49,024 nt of DNA, taken from Rikenellaceae bacterium. Lineage in GTDB: Bacteria > Bacteroidota > Bacteroidia > Bacteroidales > Rikenellaceae. The stretch covers positions 338,138 through 387,161 of the forward strand of contig CABIXK010000001.1 in the NCBI GenBank assembly GCA_902362705.1, read 5' to 3'. The translations under genes and the position numbers were made by a program. Of this stretch, positions 40,488-49,024 are shown in pieces. The stretch's first letter is position 1; each line of letters opens with the position of its first letter. The notes beneath the pieces were generated by a model. It made no database searches. It worked only from the letters and a program-made list of their open reading frames with translations, and was not told the origin of the DNA.

Positions 40488-42905
40488 CTACCTCACGCGC
40501 AGCACCGCCTCGGCGCCCTGCAGCAGCGGCGAGGTGAAGCGCACGCGCACGTCGCCCGCATCGCCCGTCGTCTGGACATAGGCCAGCAGCCGCCCGCGGT
40601 AGGCGCGGTGGCGGTTGTCGGTGTAGTCGCTCATGTCGCTGTTGTCCGACCCCTCGAGCCCCAGCAGGCGGGCCGGGCCCTCCACCGTGCAGGTGATCTC
40701 GCTGTCGCCCAGTTTGACGACGGTGCCCTCCTCGTCGACCACCTCCACGGTGAGGTGGGCCGTGGCGTGCTCCTTCGAAAGATCGCACCGGTCGACCTCC
40801 ACGCGCAGCGCACAGGGGCGCCCCGACGAGCGGATCGCATAGGAGGAGAGCACCCGCCCCGCGGCGTCGCACCCCTCGGCCCGCAGCTCGCCCGCAGCGT
40901 AGGGAATGTCCCAGTGGATGATGCCCGTCGCCGGGTCGTAGGACTTCATGGCCCCCACCTCGCGGCCGTCGAGCAGCAGCCGTGCCTGCGGGGCGTTGGT
41001 GTAGCACACCACGCGCACCGGCTCGCCCGGCTCATAGTTCCACACGTCCCAGGCGTCGACCGACAGATGGTCGGCCCGCGGGTAGGTGCCGATGTAGGTC
41101 ACGCTCTCGTCGCACCACAGCGCCGCGCGGAACCAGCCGCGGGGCTTGCGGAAGCTGCCGAAGTCGAGCAGACCGGTGTAGAAGCCGCGCGCGGGCCAGC
41201 GCCCCGACTCGCCCAGGTAGTCGGTGCCCGTCCAGATGAACTGACCGAAGATGAAGTCGCGGTCGCGCACGGCGTACCAGGCGTCGATGTCGGGCCGGTT
41301 CTCGCTGCCGTAGATGATGCGCGAGGGGTACTGCGCGTGGTCGGCGTCGTAGCGGTCCTCGGTGTAGTTGTAGCCCACCACGTCGACCGCTTCGGGGTAT
41401 TCGGTCTGGTTGGACATCACCACCCCGGCCAGCGCCCCCGTGACGGGGCGCGAGCGGTCGACGGAGCGCACCACGGCGGCCAGCCGCTTGGCGATGCGGC
41501 CGATGCGCTCGGCGTGGGGCGCGGCGGGGTCGTAGCCGCCGAACATGGGCTGCGAGATCGACGAGCCATCGAGAATCGGGTGCGAATAGGGGTCGTTGGG
41601 ATAGTCGACCTCGTTGCCGATCGACCAGAGGAAGACGGAGGGGTGGTTGCGGTCGCGGCGCACCATGTCGGCCACGTCGCGCTCGATCCACTCCTCGAAA
41701 AAGTCGTAGCTGCCGTCGAAGCCCGGCTCGCCGACGTTCCACCCCTCGATCCACTTGCGCTTGGGAAACTCCCACTCGTCCGACGCCTCGTCCATCACGA
41801 GCAGCCCCAGCTCGTCGCAGAGGTCGTAGACCGCGGGCGCCTGGGGGTTGTGACTCATGCGGATGGCGTTGACGCCTATGGCCTTGAGGTTCACGAGCCG
41901 GCGCTGCCACACCTCGCGCGGCACGGCGGCCCCGAGCACCCCGGCGTCGTGGTGCAGGCATACGCCCTTGACCTTCATCCAGCGGTCGTTGAGCGCGAAG
42001 CCGCGGTCGGCGTCGAAGCGCAGCGAGCGCAGCCCCACGCGTGTCGTGCAGCCGTCGATGCGCTCGCCGCCGCGCAGCAGGCGGGTCTCCAGCGTATAGA
42101 GATAAGGGTCGTCGAGCGACCAGCGGCGGGGCGCGGCGATGCGCAGCGGAAGTGCCAAATCGACGATTCCCTCGCCGCCGTCGGCCACGCGCATCCGGCG
42201 GAAGGCCACGCGCCGCCCCTCCGCATCGAGGAGCGCGACCTCCAGCTCCAGGCGCCCGGCCGTCGCTGCGTGGCGCTCCACGGCCACCTCCACCGTCGCC
42301 TCGGCGCGGCGCGCGTCGATGGCGTCGACGCGGAAGCCCACGCCCCACTGGGCAAGGTGCACGTCGCCCGCCTCGACCATCCACACGTCGCGATAGATGC
42401 CCGAGCCGGTGTACCAGCGCGAATCGGCATAGCGGCTATGGTCCACGCGCACGCTCAGCACGTTGTCGCCCGCGCGCAGGTAGGGGGTCATGTCGTAGAG
42501 GAACGACACGTAGCCGTTGGGGCGACAACCCAGCAGATGACCGTTGAGATAGACCTCGCTGCGGTTGTAGACTCCCTCGAAGTAGACGTAGCGGCGGCGG
42601 GAGACATCGTCGACGGTGAAGTGCTTGCGGTACCACCCCACCCCGCCGGGCAGGTAGCCCGTGCAGCTGGCCAGCGAGGGCGAGAGCTGCGCCTCCACGG
42701 ACCAGTCGTGGGGCAGGCGCAGGCGGCGCCACGACGCATCGTCATAGGCCGGGCGGCGGGCCGTCGTGTCGTCGCCCAGGCGGAAGAGCCACCCGTCGTC
42801 GAAGCGGGTCGCTTCGCCGAACGATACCTGCGCGCGCAGCGCCGCAGGCAGCGCGCAGAGGAGCGGCAGCATGGCCGCCGCAAGGAGATTTCTCAGTCGT
42901 TTCAT
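40488..42905 (-). CDS. Beta-galactosidase-like glycoside hydrolase, GH2
   Basis: An 805-aa exported enzyme. Signal peptide MKRLRNLLAAAMLPLLCALPAALRAQ; the start at 42905 is preferred over the longer open frame. Order: sugar-binding domain (about 30-180, with RLPHDWSVEA and GVGWYRKHF), immunoglobulin-like domain (180-300), TIM barrel (300-600) with acid/base E432 in WSIGNEVDYP and nucleophile E535 in YGSENRP, then DUF4982-like (VVCYTNAPQARLLLDG) and GH2 C-terminal domains (GPARLLGLEGSDNSD). Signature HNPQAP near 352 and DEASDEW near 372 are GH2 traits. The exact linkage is not determined. Its promoter is at 42945-42975. Confidence 0.93.
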   Translation of the reverse strand: MKRLRNLLAAAMLPLLCALPAALRAQVSFGEATRFDDGWLFRLGDDTTARRPAYDDASWRRLRLPHDWSVEAQLSPSLASCTGYLPGGVGWYRKHFTVDDVSRRRYVYFEGVYNRSEVYLNGHLLGCRPNGYVSFLYDMTPYLRAGDNVLSVRVDHSRYADSRWYTGSGIYRDVWMVEAGDVHLAQWGVGFRVDAIDARRAEATVEVAVERHAATAGRLELEVALLDAEGRRVAFRRMRVADGGEGIVDLALPLRIAAPRRWSLDDPYLYTLETRLLRGGERIDGCTTRVGLRSLRFDADRGFALNDRWMKVKGVCLHHDAGVLGAAVPREVWQRRLVNLKAIGVNAIRMSHNPQAPAVYDLCDELGLLVMDEASDEWEFPKRKWIEGWNVGEPGFDGSYDFFEEWIERDVADMVRRDRNHPSVFLWSIGNEVDYPNDPYSHPILDGSSISQPMFGGYDPAAPHAERIGRIAKRLAAVVRSVDRSRPVTGALAGVVMSNQTEYPEAVDVVGYNYTEDRYDADHAQYPSRIIYGSENRPDIDAWYAVRDRDFIFGQFIWTGTDYLGESGRWPARGFYTGLLDFGSFRKPRGWFRAALWCDESVTYIGTYPRADHLSVDAWDVWNYEPGEPVRVVCYTNAPQARLLLDGREVGAMKSYDPATGIIHWDIPYAAGELRAEGCDAAGRVLSSYAIRSSGRPCALRVEVDRCDLSKEHATAHLTVEVVDEEGTVVKLGDSEITCTVEGPARLLGLEGSDNSDMSDYTDNRHRAYRGRLLAYVQTTGDAGDVRVRFTSPLLQGAEAVLRVR

Positions 42906-42944
42906 AGGCAGGTGTTTCGGAGCCCTCGCAGAGGGTTCCGCCGA

Positions 42945-42975
42945 CAAAATTAACGTTTTTCGGTGGGATTTCCAA
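42945..42975 (-). promoter_or_regulatory. Promoter of the GH2 gene, next to a C8/G8 tract
   Basis: On minus, TTG (42975-42973), 20-nt spacer, TAATTTTG (42952-42945), an exact -7 match. Directly upstream of the -33 lies a run of eight G's on the minus strand (plus 42977-42984). Confidence 0.6.
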
Positions 42976-43027
42976 TCCCCCCCCGTATTTGTGCCTACAT
43001 TCACAAAAAAATATAGTACATATATAC

Positions 43028-43276
43028 GCCTGCACACCCTTCGTCTCGCCCTCTGCGCCGCCACGCCGCCCCCGGCCGGGGCAGCCGCCGAAGCGCCCGG
43101 TCGACTACGCGAATCTCTTCATCGGCACCTCCAATTCGCGGTGGATGCTGGGCCCCTACGCCCAGATGCCCTTCGGCATGGTGCAGCTGGGGCCCGACAA
43201 CCGGGGCGACGTCTGGATGGGCGGCTACGAGTACTCGATCGCCAACGTCTCGGACTTCAGCCACCTCCACGCCTGA
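43028..43276 (+). pseudogene. Remnant of a GH92 alpha-mannosidase gene
   Basis: From 43094 the frame reads RPVDYANLFIGTSNSRWMLG, PYAQMPFGMVQLGPDN and WMGGYEYSIANVSDFSHLHA, then a TGA stop at 43274-43276. This is the very start of a GH92 mature domain (FIGT and PxGMVQ, gYeYS...FSHlh, normally followed by W-T and about 650 more residues). The signal-peptide-like stretch just before (LHTLRLALCAATPPPAGAAAEAP, 43031-43095) lies in another frame, shifted by one nucleotide, and no convincing ATG is seen. The body is lost; only about 60 codons and a terminator remain. Confidence 0.8.
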
Positions 43277-43312
43277 ACCCCCGACTGCTACCGGTAGCCC
43301 GCTGCCGGCAGA

Positions 43313-43342
43313 GAAAAAAGACGCCCGCGGGCGTCTTTTTTC
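43313..43342. terminator. Terminator downstream of the GH92 remnant
   Basis: A perfect 30-nt palindrome with stem GAAAAAAGACGCC, CGCG loop and T6 tail. It is now 36 nt after the remnant's stop. Confidence 0.8.
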
Positions 43343-43381
43343 ATTTTCGTCCGCCCGACGCACGGATTCAGCAAATTTTAT

Positions 43382-43389
43382 TATCTTTG
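43382..43389 (+). promoter_or_regulatory. susCD promoter, -7 element TATCTTTG
   Basis: An exact TAnnTTTG match; predicted transcript start near 43396, giving a leader of about 60 nt. No strong -33 element. Confidence 0.6.
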
Positions 43390-43458
43390 TCCTGATAGGA
43401 GCCACGACGACTCCTAAAATTTTATATTAACCTTTTTACCCAACCAAACCCAAACCAC

Positions 43459-46400
43459 ATGAAACGAACCTTACTCGTTTTAGCTTCGGCTCTGTTCGTT
43501 TGCGTTGCATCGGGGGGGGGATTTTCAGAAGCCCAGGCAGCTGATAATCAATCCCTCGCGACCGAAACGCAGCGGAAGACCCAGATCACCGGCAAGGTAG
43601 TCGACCCGCAGGGACAGCCCATCGTGGGCGTCGCCGTGGTCGAGGCTGCGGCCGCAACCAACGGCACGACGACCAACGCCGACGGTCAGTTCACCATCAC
43701 GGTCGCCGAGGGCGCACCGCTCCAGGTGTCGTTCATCGGCTACAAGACCGTCACCGCACCCGCCCGCGCGGGCATGGAGGTCACCCTCGAGGAGGACACG
43801 ATCGGCATCGACGACGTGGTGGTCGTCGGCTACGGCGTGCAGAAGAAGGCCAACCTCTCGGGCGCCGTCGCCACGGTCAAGATGGACGAAGTGCTCGGCG
43901 ACCGCCCGCAGCCCAACGTCGCAGCGGCCCTCCAGGGCGCCATCCCGGGCCTGGCCATCTCGTCGGGCAGCAACCAGCCGGGGCAGACGGGCAAGTCGAT
44001 CCAGATCCGCGGTACGGCCAGCTTCTCCAACAAAACCGACGGCGTAAGCGGCATCGCGCCCCTGATCCTGATCGACAACGTGCCGGGCGACATCGACGCG
44101 CTGAACCCCGACGATATCGAGTCGGTGACGGTGCTCAAGGACGCCTCCTCGTCGGCCATCTACGGCGCCCGCGCCGCCGCCGGCGTGATCCTCATCACCA
44201 CCAAGCGCCCCAAGGGCGCCGAAGCCATCCACGTCAACTACAACAACAACTTCGGCTTCGTCAAGGCCATCAACACCCCCGAGCAGCTGCGGCTGGAAGA
44301 GTACCTCCCCATCTATAAGGAGACGCTCAACACCACCACCTTCGCCGGCGGCGCAGGGCAAAACATCGACACGTGGCTCGAGTACCTCGACGTCGCGCGC
44401 AAGAACCCCTCGCAGCTGGGCGGCCTGGGCACCTACTACCCGGAGACGGGCATCCTGGTGTCCGACGCCGACAACAAGCGCTACTACCTCAACCAGAAGG
44501 ACATCTACGACCGTATGATGGAGACCGGCTTCTCGCAGAACCACAACTTCTCCGTCAGCGGCGCCACCGAGCGCATCCGCTTCCGCGCCTCGGGCAACAG
44601 CTACCTCGAGAACGGTCCGCTCACGGGCGACAAGGACAAGTACAGCCGCATGTCGTTCAACGGCACGATCTCGGCCGACGTGACCAAGTGGTACACCCAG
44701 GAGGCCGACTTCTTCTTCTCGCAGCAGAAACGCACCTACCTCAACGACGAGTCGGGATTCCTCTACTCCACGCGCCTGCAGAACTTCCTCCCGGACGGCA
44801 TCGACCCCGACGGCTACATCATCAAGACCCCCCGCGGCATCATCGAAAACAGCAACGCGCGCCACACGACCATCGACACGCCGCGTTTCTTCTTCAAGTC
44901 GATCTTCCGCCCCGTGAAGGGCCTCGAGGCCATCTTCGAGTACACCTACCAGAAGCAGGCCACCGACTTCAACTACTACTCGGGCGAGTGGTATGCCAGC
45001 GACATCCAGGAGACGCCCGCCAAGGTACCGTCGGCCAAGAACTACTACGTCGCACGCCACTTCTACAACACGCGCAACGCCTTCAACGCCTACGCCACAT
45101 ATAAGATCGACGTGGCGCGCGACCACCACTTCTCGCTCATGGCCGGCTTCTCGCAGGAGGACTACGACTACGCCTACTTCAACACCACGGCCGAGGAGCA
45201 GGCGATGGTCGACATCCCCTCGATGAGCGGCGCCCAGGGCAAGGTCACCACCAGCGACGACTACGCCGACTACGCCATCCGCAGCGGCTTCTTCCGCTTC
45301 AACTACGACTACAAGGGCAAGTACATCCTGGAGGTGAGCGGCCGCTACGACGGTTCGTCGAAGTTCCCCACCTCGTCGCGCTTCGCCTTCTTCCCCTCGT
45401 TCTCCGTGGCATGGAACATGGCCGAGGAGGGCTTCATGTCGGGCACGCGCCGCGTGGTCAACCAGCTCAAGCCGCGCGTCTCCTACGGCTCGATCGGCAA
45501 CCAGGCATCGGCCGGCTACTACGACTACATCGCCACGATGGCCATGAACACCACCTCCAACGTCTGGCTCAGCGACAACGACGACAAGTATGTCACCGTC
45601 ATCGGAATGCCGGGCCTGGTGAGCTCCAACTTCACCTGGGAGACCATCACCACCACCAACGTGGGGCTCGACTTCTCGCTCTTCGACAACCGCCTGACCG
45701 GTGTGTTCGAGTGGTTCCAGCGCGACACGAAGGACATCCTCTCGCAGAGCGTGCAGCTGCCCGGCGTGCTGGGCACCTCGGCCCCCAACCAGAACGTGGG
45801 TAAGATGCGCACGCGCGGCTGGGAGTTCCAGCTGGCATGGCGCGGCCGCATCGGCGAGAAGGTGAGCTACAACGTGGGCTTCAACATCTGGGACTACAAG
45901 AGCTCCGTGCGCGCGCTCAACTTCAACGAAGAGAAGAGCCTCAGCTACCTCTACGAGGGCAAGAACGTAGGCGAGATTTGGGGTTACGTCCACGACGGCT
46001 TCTACACGGTCGACGACTTCGCCGATCTGAACACCTGGCAGCTCAAGGACGGCGTGACCACGCTCCAGGGCTACAGCCCCCGTCCGGGCGACTACAAGTT
46101 CAAGAACCTGAACGACGGCCACTACAGCGAGGACGACGTCAACTCGATCAACGGCGGTAAGAACACCCTTTCCAAGCCGGGCGATATGACCGTCATCGGC
46201 AACTCGACGCCCCGCTACCAGTACGGCATCAACCTGGGCATCAGCTACGCCGGCTTCGACCTGAGCGCCATGCTCCAGGGCGTGGGCAAGCGCGACTACT
46301 GGAACAACTCGCAGCTCTTCTACACGTTCATGTCCAACGACGTGGCCTTCTCGCCCATCTTCAAGGGCACGACCGACTTCTGGCGCCCGCTGAGCACCGA

Positions 46401-46743
46401 CCCCACGAGCCCCGACTACATGGTCGCCGCCAACCCCGGCGCCAAGCTGCCGCGCGTCTACAACAGCTCGACCGGCAGCGTGGCCAACAGCGGGTCGAAC
46501 CGCCGCACCAACGACCACATGCTCAGCGATGCCTCCTACCTGCGCATCAAGAACATGACGCTCGCCTACAACTTCCCCAAGCGCTGGACGAGCAAGATCC
46601 ACGTGGAGAAGCTGCGTCTGTTCGTGAGCGTGGAGAACCTGGCGACCTTCACCTCGCTGCCCAACGGCATCGATCCCGAGACGCTGGGCTGGGGCTATCC
46701 GCTCTACCGCACGGTATCGTTCGGCGCCAACCTCACGTTCTAA
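43459..46743 (+). CDS. SusC/RagA-type TonB-dependent glycan transporter
   Basis: A 1094-aa outer-membrane transporter that imports oligosaccharides with its SusD-type lid. A signal peptide (about 1-28) is followed by a carboxypeptidase-regulatory-like domain (about 41-115, TQITGKVVDPQGQPIVGVAV), the SusC hallmark DDVVVVGYGVQKKANLSGAV (119-137), the plug (IQIRGTASF, then LILIDNVPGDIDALNPDDIESVTVLKDASSSAIYGARAAAGVILITTK) and a 22-strand barrel that ends VSFGANLTF. No STN domain, so no direct anti-sigma signalling is expected. A run of nine G's (43512-43520) lies in the signal-peptide codons. susD follows after 30 nt. Confidence 0.97.
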   Translation: MKRTLLVLASALFVCVASGGGFSEAQAADNQSLATETQRKTQITGKVVDPQGQPIVGVAVVEAAAATNGTTTNADGQFTITVAEGAPLQVSFIGYKTVTAPARAGMEVTLEEDTIGIDDVVVVGYGVQKKANLSGAVATVKMDEVLGDRPQPNVAAALQGAIPGLAISSGSNQPGQTGKSIQIRGTASFSNKTDGVSGIAPLILIDNVPGDIDALNPDDIESVTVLKDASSSAIYGARAAAGVILITTKRPKGAEAIHVNYNNNFGFVKAINTPEQLRLEEYLPIYKETLNTTTFAGGAGQNIDTWLEYLDVARKNPSQLGGLGTYYPETGILVSDADNKRYYLNQKDIYDRMMETGFSQNHNFSVSGATERIRFRASGNSYLENGPLTGDKDKYSRMSFNGTISADVTKWYTQEADFFFSQQKRTYLNDESGFLYSTRLQNFLPDGIDPDGYIIKTPRGIIENSNARHTTIDTPRFFFKSIFRPVKGLEAIFEYTYQKQATDFNYYSGEWYASDIQETPAKVPSAKNYYVARHFYNTRNAFNAYATYKIDVARDHHFSLMAGFSQEDYDYAYFNTTAEEQAMVDIPSMSGAQGKVTTSDDYADYAIRSGFFRFNYDYKGKYILEVSGRYDGSSKFPTSSRFAFFPSFSVAWNMAEEGFMSGTRRVVNQLKPRVSYGSIGNQASAGYYDYIATMAMNTTSNVWLSDNDDKYVTVIGMPGLVSSNFTWETITTTNVGLDFSLFDNRLTGVFEWFQRDTKDILSQSVQLPGVLGTSAPNQNVGKMRTRGWEFQLAWRGRIGEKVSYNVGFNIWDYKSSVRALNFNEEKSLSYLYEGKNVGEIWGYVHDGFYTVDDFADLNTWQLKDGVTTLQGYSPRPGDYKFKNLNDGHYSEDDVNSINGGKNTLSKPGDMTVIGNSTPRYQYGINLGISYAGFDLSAMLQGVGKRDYWNNSQLFYTFMSNDVAFSPIFKGTTDFWRPLSTDPTSPDYMVAANPGAKLPRVYNSSTGSVANSGSNRRTNDHMLSDASYLRIKNMTLAYNFPKRWTSKIHVEKLRLFVSVENLATFTSLPNGIDPETLGWGYPLYRTVSFGANLTF
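43512..43520 (+). repeat. G9 homopolymer inside the susC reading frame
   Basis: Nine consecutive G's encode Gly-Gly-Gly(part) at about residues 19-21, close to the signal-peptide end. In the sequence as given the frame is intact. Confidence 0.9.
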
Positions 46744-46773
46744 CCCAACCCAACCTAACCCCAAGACTTATCC

Positions 46774-48906
46774 ATGAAAAAGATAGCGTATATCATCCTG
46801 GCGGCCTGCGCAACGGTTCTGGGAGCCACGTCGTGCAACGACGACTTCCTGGAGCGTTCGAAGCAAGGCGCTGTCGACGAAAAAAGCGCCTTCGTCACCT
46901 ACGAGACCAGCTACAACTACGTGCTGGGCCTCTACAACATGTTCAACGGCTACACGCAGTTCTCGGGTCCGGCACCCGTGTCGGGCGCCCTGGGCACCTC
47001 GACGCGCGACATCTGGTCGGGCATCCTGACCAACTACGGCACCGGCATCGGCAACGTCACCAATCCCTATGCCAACCAGACCGTGTCGATTCCCACCTCC
47101 GACGGCACCTACACCAATCCCTACGTGTGGATCCGCATGGCCAACCTCATGCTCAAGCACATCGACGAGCCCGAGGCCACCGACGCCGAGCGGCTCCACC
47201 TCGAGGCGCTGGCCCGCTTCTTCCGCGCCTACTGCCACTACACGCTGATGATGACCTACGGCGACGTGATCTACGTCGACGAGCTGCTGACCGAGACCTC
47301 GGAGAAGCTGCACGCCGCACGCGACTCGCGCCTCTACGTGGCCGACCGGATCTACAAGGAGCTGATCTGGTGCTCGCAGAACATCCAGGACGCCGTGGCC
47401 GAGCCCAACACGGTCAACAGCGACGTGGTGAAGGCCCTGCTTTCGCGCTTCGCGCTCTTCGAGGGCACCTGGCGCAAGTACCACGCGACCGACGAGTCGG
47501 CATGCGCGGCCAACGACTGGATCACCGGCACGGAGCTGCTCGAGGAGTGCGCGCGCGTGTCGCTGGAGGTGATGGAGAACCACCCGACGCTCTACTACGG
47601 CAACTCGCCCGACACCCACCCGGGCAAGGGCTGGGGCGAGATGTGGACCACGGAGGATCTGGCCGGCGTGCCGGGCGTGCTGCTCTACGTGAAGTACGTC
47701 GCCGACTACAAGATGCACCGCCTGGGCCACTTCGAGCACATCGGCTCGGCCAGCCTCGAGATGCCGCAGTGCACCGTCGACCTCTACCTCACCGAGGAGG
47801 GTCTTCCGATCCACCACCGCGACGTGAAGACCTACGACTACACGGCCGACGGCCGGTACGTCGAGTCGGCGACCCCCTACGACTACGCCGATGCCAACAT
47901 CTACCGCACGCTGCGCAAGCGCGACCCGCGTCTGACGCAGATGGTCATGCCCCCCTACCACGTCTTCGTGGGCGCGGGCGCCAACGACTTCACGCCCGAC
48001 ACGTCGAACGGCGGCAAGTGGACGGAGTACCTGCGCATCTTCTCCTCGCGCGGCATCCTGAACGGGGCCACCGGCGTCTCCACGCTGCCCAACCCCGCAG
48101 CGGGCTACCACTTCATCGACCACCACAAGGCGCTGCCCTCGGGCAACTGGGGCGGCAACGTGCTGCCCAATGTGCCCAACGTGCAGACGATCGGCGCCTA
48201 CGACAACTCGGTGGCCGCCGCCGGTCACCAGATGATCTACGGCAACAAGCCCTTCCAGCGCGGCCGCAGCGGCTACTTCGTATGGAAGCACCACGCATGC
48301 TGGGACAAGCAGGACCAGAACAACCCGCGCGAGGTGTCGGACAAGCCCGTGTTCAAGGTCGAGGAGACGATGCTCAACTACGCCGAGGCGATGTGGGAGC
48401 TCGGCCGCTTCGACCAGCCTGTGGCCGACCTGACGATCAACAAGCTCCGCGACCGCGCCGAGATGGGCCGCATGGAGGTGTCGGCCATCGACGCCTCGTT
48501 CGACCCCGACCGCGATCCGTCGGTCGACCCCGTGCTGTGGGAGATCCGCCGCGAGCGCCTCATCGAGCTGATGGGCGAGAGCTTCTCGTTCGAGGACGTG
48601 CGCCGCTGGAAGAAGGCCGACTGGTTCGTCAACAAGCAGCACTACGGCATGTACCTCGACGACGCAGCCGCATCGTTCGGCAAAGCGAAGCCCAACACGG
48701 GCGGCACGGGCATCCTCAACCCGACGACCCGTCTGGAGGCTTCGGCCGCCGATCTGGCCGCGATGGGCGGTGCCGGCCACCTCTACTACTACCTCGACCC
48801 GCTGAAGGCCGGCAAGGGTTGGCTCGAGAAGTACTACCTCACGCCCCTGCCGTCGGACGAGCTGCTGCTCAACGAAAACCTCGAGCAGCAGGAGCTCTGG
48901 AAATAA
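46774..48906 (+). CDS. SusD/RagB-type surface glycan-binding lipoprotein
   Basis: A 710-aa lipoprotein: MKKIAYIILAACATVLGATSC, lipid on C21, then NDDFLERSKQGAVDEKSAF, the typical SusD opening. The N-terminal tetratricopeptide-like helices (about 40-260, with ALARFFRAYCHYTLMMTYGDVIYVD near 148-172) and the C-terminal SusD block (EETMLNYAEAMWELG near 529, INKLRDRA near 552, and WEIRRERLIELMGESFSFEDVRRWK near 588-612) are all present. At 710 aa it is longer than many SusD proteins (500-650). It lies 30 nt after susC and caps the same transporter. Confidence 0.96.
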   Translation: MKKIAYIILAACATVLGATSCNDDFLERSKQGAVDEKSAFVTYETSYNYVLGLYNMFNGYTQFSGPAPVSGALGTSTRDIWSGILTNYGTGIGNVTNPYANQTVSIPTSDGTYTNPYVWIRMANLMLKHIDEPEATDAERLHLEALARFFRAYCHYTLMMTYGDVIYVDELLTETSEKLHAARDSRLYVADRIYKELIWCSQNIQDAVAEPNTVNSDVVKALLSRFALFEGTWRKYHATDESACAANDWITGTELLEECARVSLEVMENHPTLYYGNSPDTHPGKGWGEMWTTEDLAGVPGVLLYVKYVADYKMHRLGHFEHIGSASLEMPQCTVDLYLTEEGLPIHHRDVKTYDYTADGRYVESATPYDYADANIYRTLRKRDPRLTQMVMPPYHVFVGAGANDFTPDTSNGGKWTEYLRIFSSRGILNGATGVSTLPNPAAGYHFIDHHKALPSGNWGGNVLPNVPNVQTIGAYDNSVAAAGHQMIYGNKPFQRGRSGYFVWKHHACWDKQDQNNPREVSDKPVFKVEETMLNYAEAMWELGRFDQPVADLTINKLRDRAEMGRMEVSAIDASFDPDRDPSVDPVLWEIRRERLIELMGESFSFEDVRRWKKADWFVNKQHYGMYLDDAAASFGKAKPNTGGTGILNPTTRLEASAADLAAMGGAGHLYYYLDPLKAGKGWLEKYYLTPLPSDELLLNENLEQQELWK

Positions 48907-48947
48907 TCCTCACCGCGCGGACCGCTGCGGTCCGCACACGCTTCAAC

Positions 48948-48976
48948 AAGGCTCCGGCTCCGGCCGGGGCCTTTTC
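48948..48976 (+). terminator. Terminator after susCD
   Basis: Stem AAGGCTCCGGC (48948-48958) with GCCGGGGCCTT (48963-48973, one G-T pair), then TTTTCG. A second hairpin, GCGGACC/GGTCCGC (48917-48923 with 48929-48935), lies just after the stop. The rest of the window to 49024 holds nothing recognised. Confidence 0.7.
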
Positions 48977-49024
48977 GTTTTCGGGCCGACGGAGCGGAGC
49001 AGCGGAACGGGATGGCGCCGGAAC

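Noticed and set aside
43525..46764. A 1079-aa open frame on minus opposite susC
   Set aside because: Shadow of a clear SusC gene; no start context or motif.

Overview
The window is a GC-rich stretch of a Bacteroidota chromosome, most likely a gut Rikenellaceae such as Alistipes (the genus is an inference). The phylum is well supported. Many genes are preceded by the Bacteroidota -7 element TAnnTTTG (often with TTTG or TTG about 19-21 nt upstream). There is a SusC/SusD pair, a FeoA-FeoB fusion, a small Hc1-type histone-like protein, a carboxynorspermidine-type spermidine route and a cysteate synthase-like enzyme, which fits a sulfonolipid producer. No insertion sequence, phage gene, integrase or CRISPR array was seen.

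Layout. 1-7.3 kb: serine hydroxymethyltransferase (cut by the left edge) behind a secreted protein; fabG; a PorV/FadL-like barrel; then a minus-strand ferrous-iron operon (feoAB fusion, a 53-aa Cys-rich FeoB partner, a low-molecular-weight tyrosine phosphatase); and a 57-aa histone H1-like gene. 7.3-16.6 kb: a phosphoethanolamine-transferase-like membrane sulfatase with a YtfJ-like periplasmic protein; lrgAB; an AspT/YidE-type transporter followed by two PLP aminotransferase-fold enzymes; and an ECF sigma factor, a putative anti-sigma factor and a membrane protein, with two near-identical ECF-type promoters. 16.6-24.6 kb: a minus-strand run of a glycosyltransferase, a large macroglobulin-like surface protein, purT, a lipocalin-like lipoprotein and a cyclophilin; then a plus-strand operon of a nitroreductase and umuDC.

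24.6-31.2 kb is a complete histidine degradation operon (ftcD-hutU-hutH-hutI) that converts histidine to glutamate and loads one-carbon units on tetrahydrofolate. 31.4-38.0 kb has a BtuB-like TonB-dependent receptor, a cysteate synthase-like gene, nspC and the carboxy(nor)spermidine dehydrogenase gene; the last two form a spermidine pathway split by a 0.7-kb repeat-containing gap. 38.1-49.0 kb is a glycan-use region: GH29 alpha-L-fucosidase, tRNA-Lys(TTT), GH2 beta-galactosidase, a GH92 mannosidase remnant, and susC/susD.

Points most worth a second look are: the duplicated ECF promoter; the palindromic CAAAATTTTG shared by two divergent promoters at 38.1 kb; a G9 tract in the susC signal-peptide codons; the decayed GH92 gene; heptad AAAANTG repeats on both sides of the dehydrogenase gene; a dispersed 24-nt intergenic repeat; and a nitroreductase co-transcribed with umuDC. 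All functions are read from the sequence and family knowledge; no database search was run.
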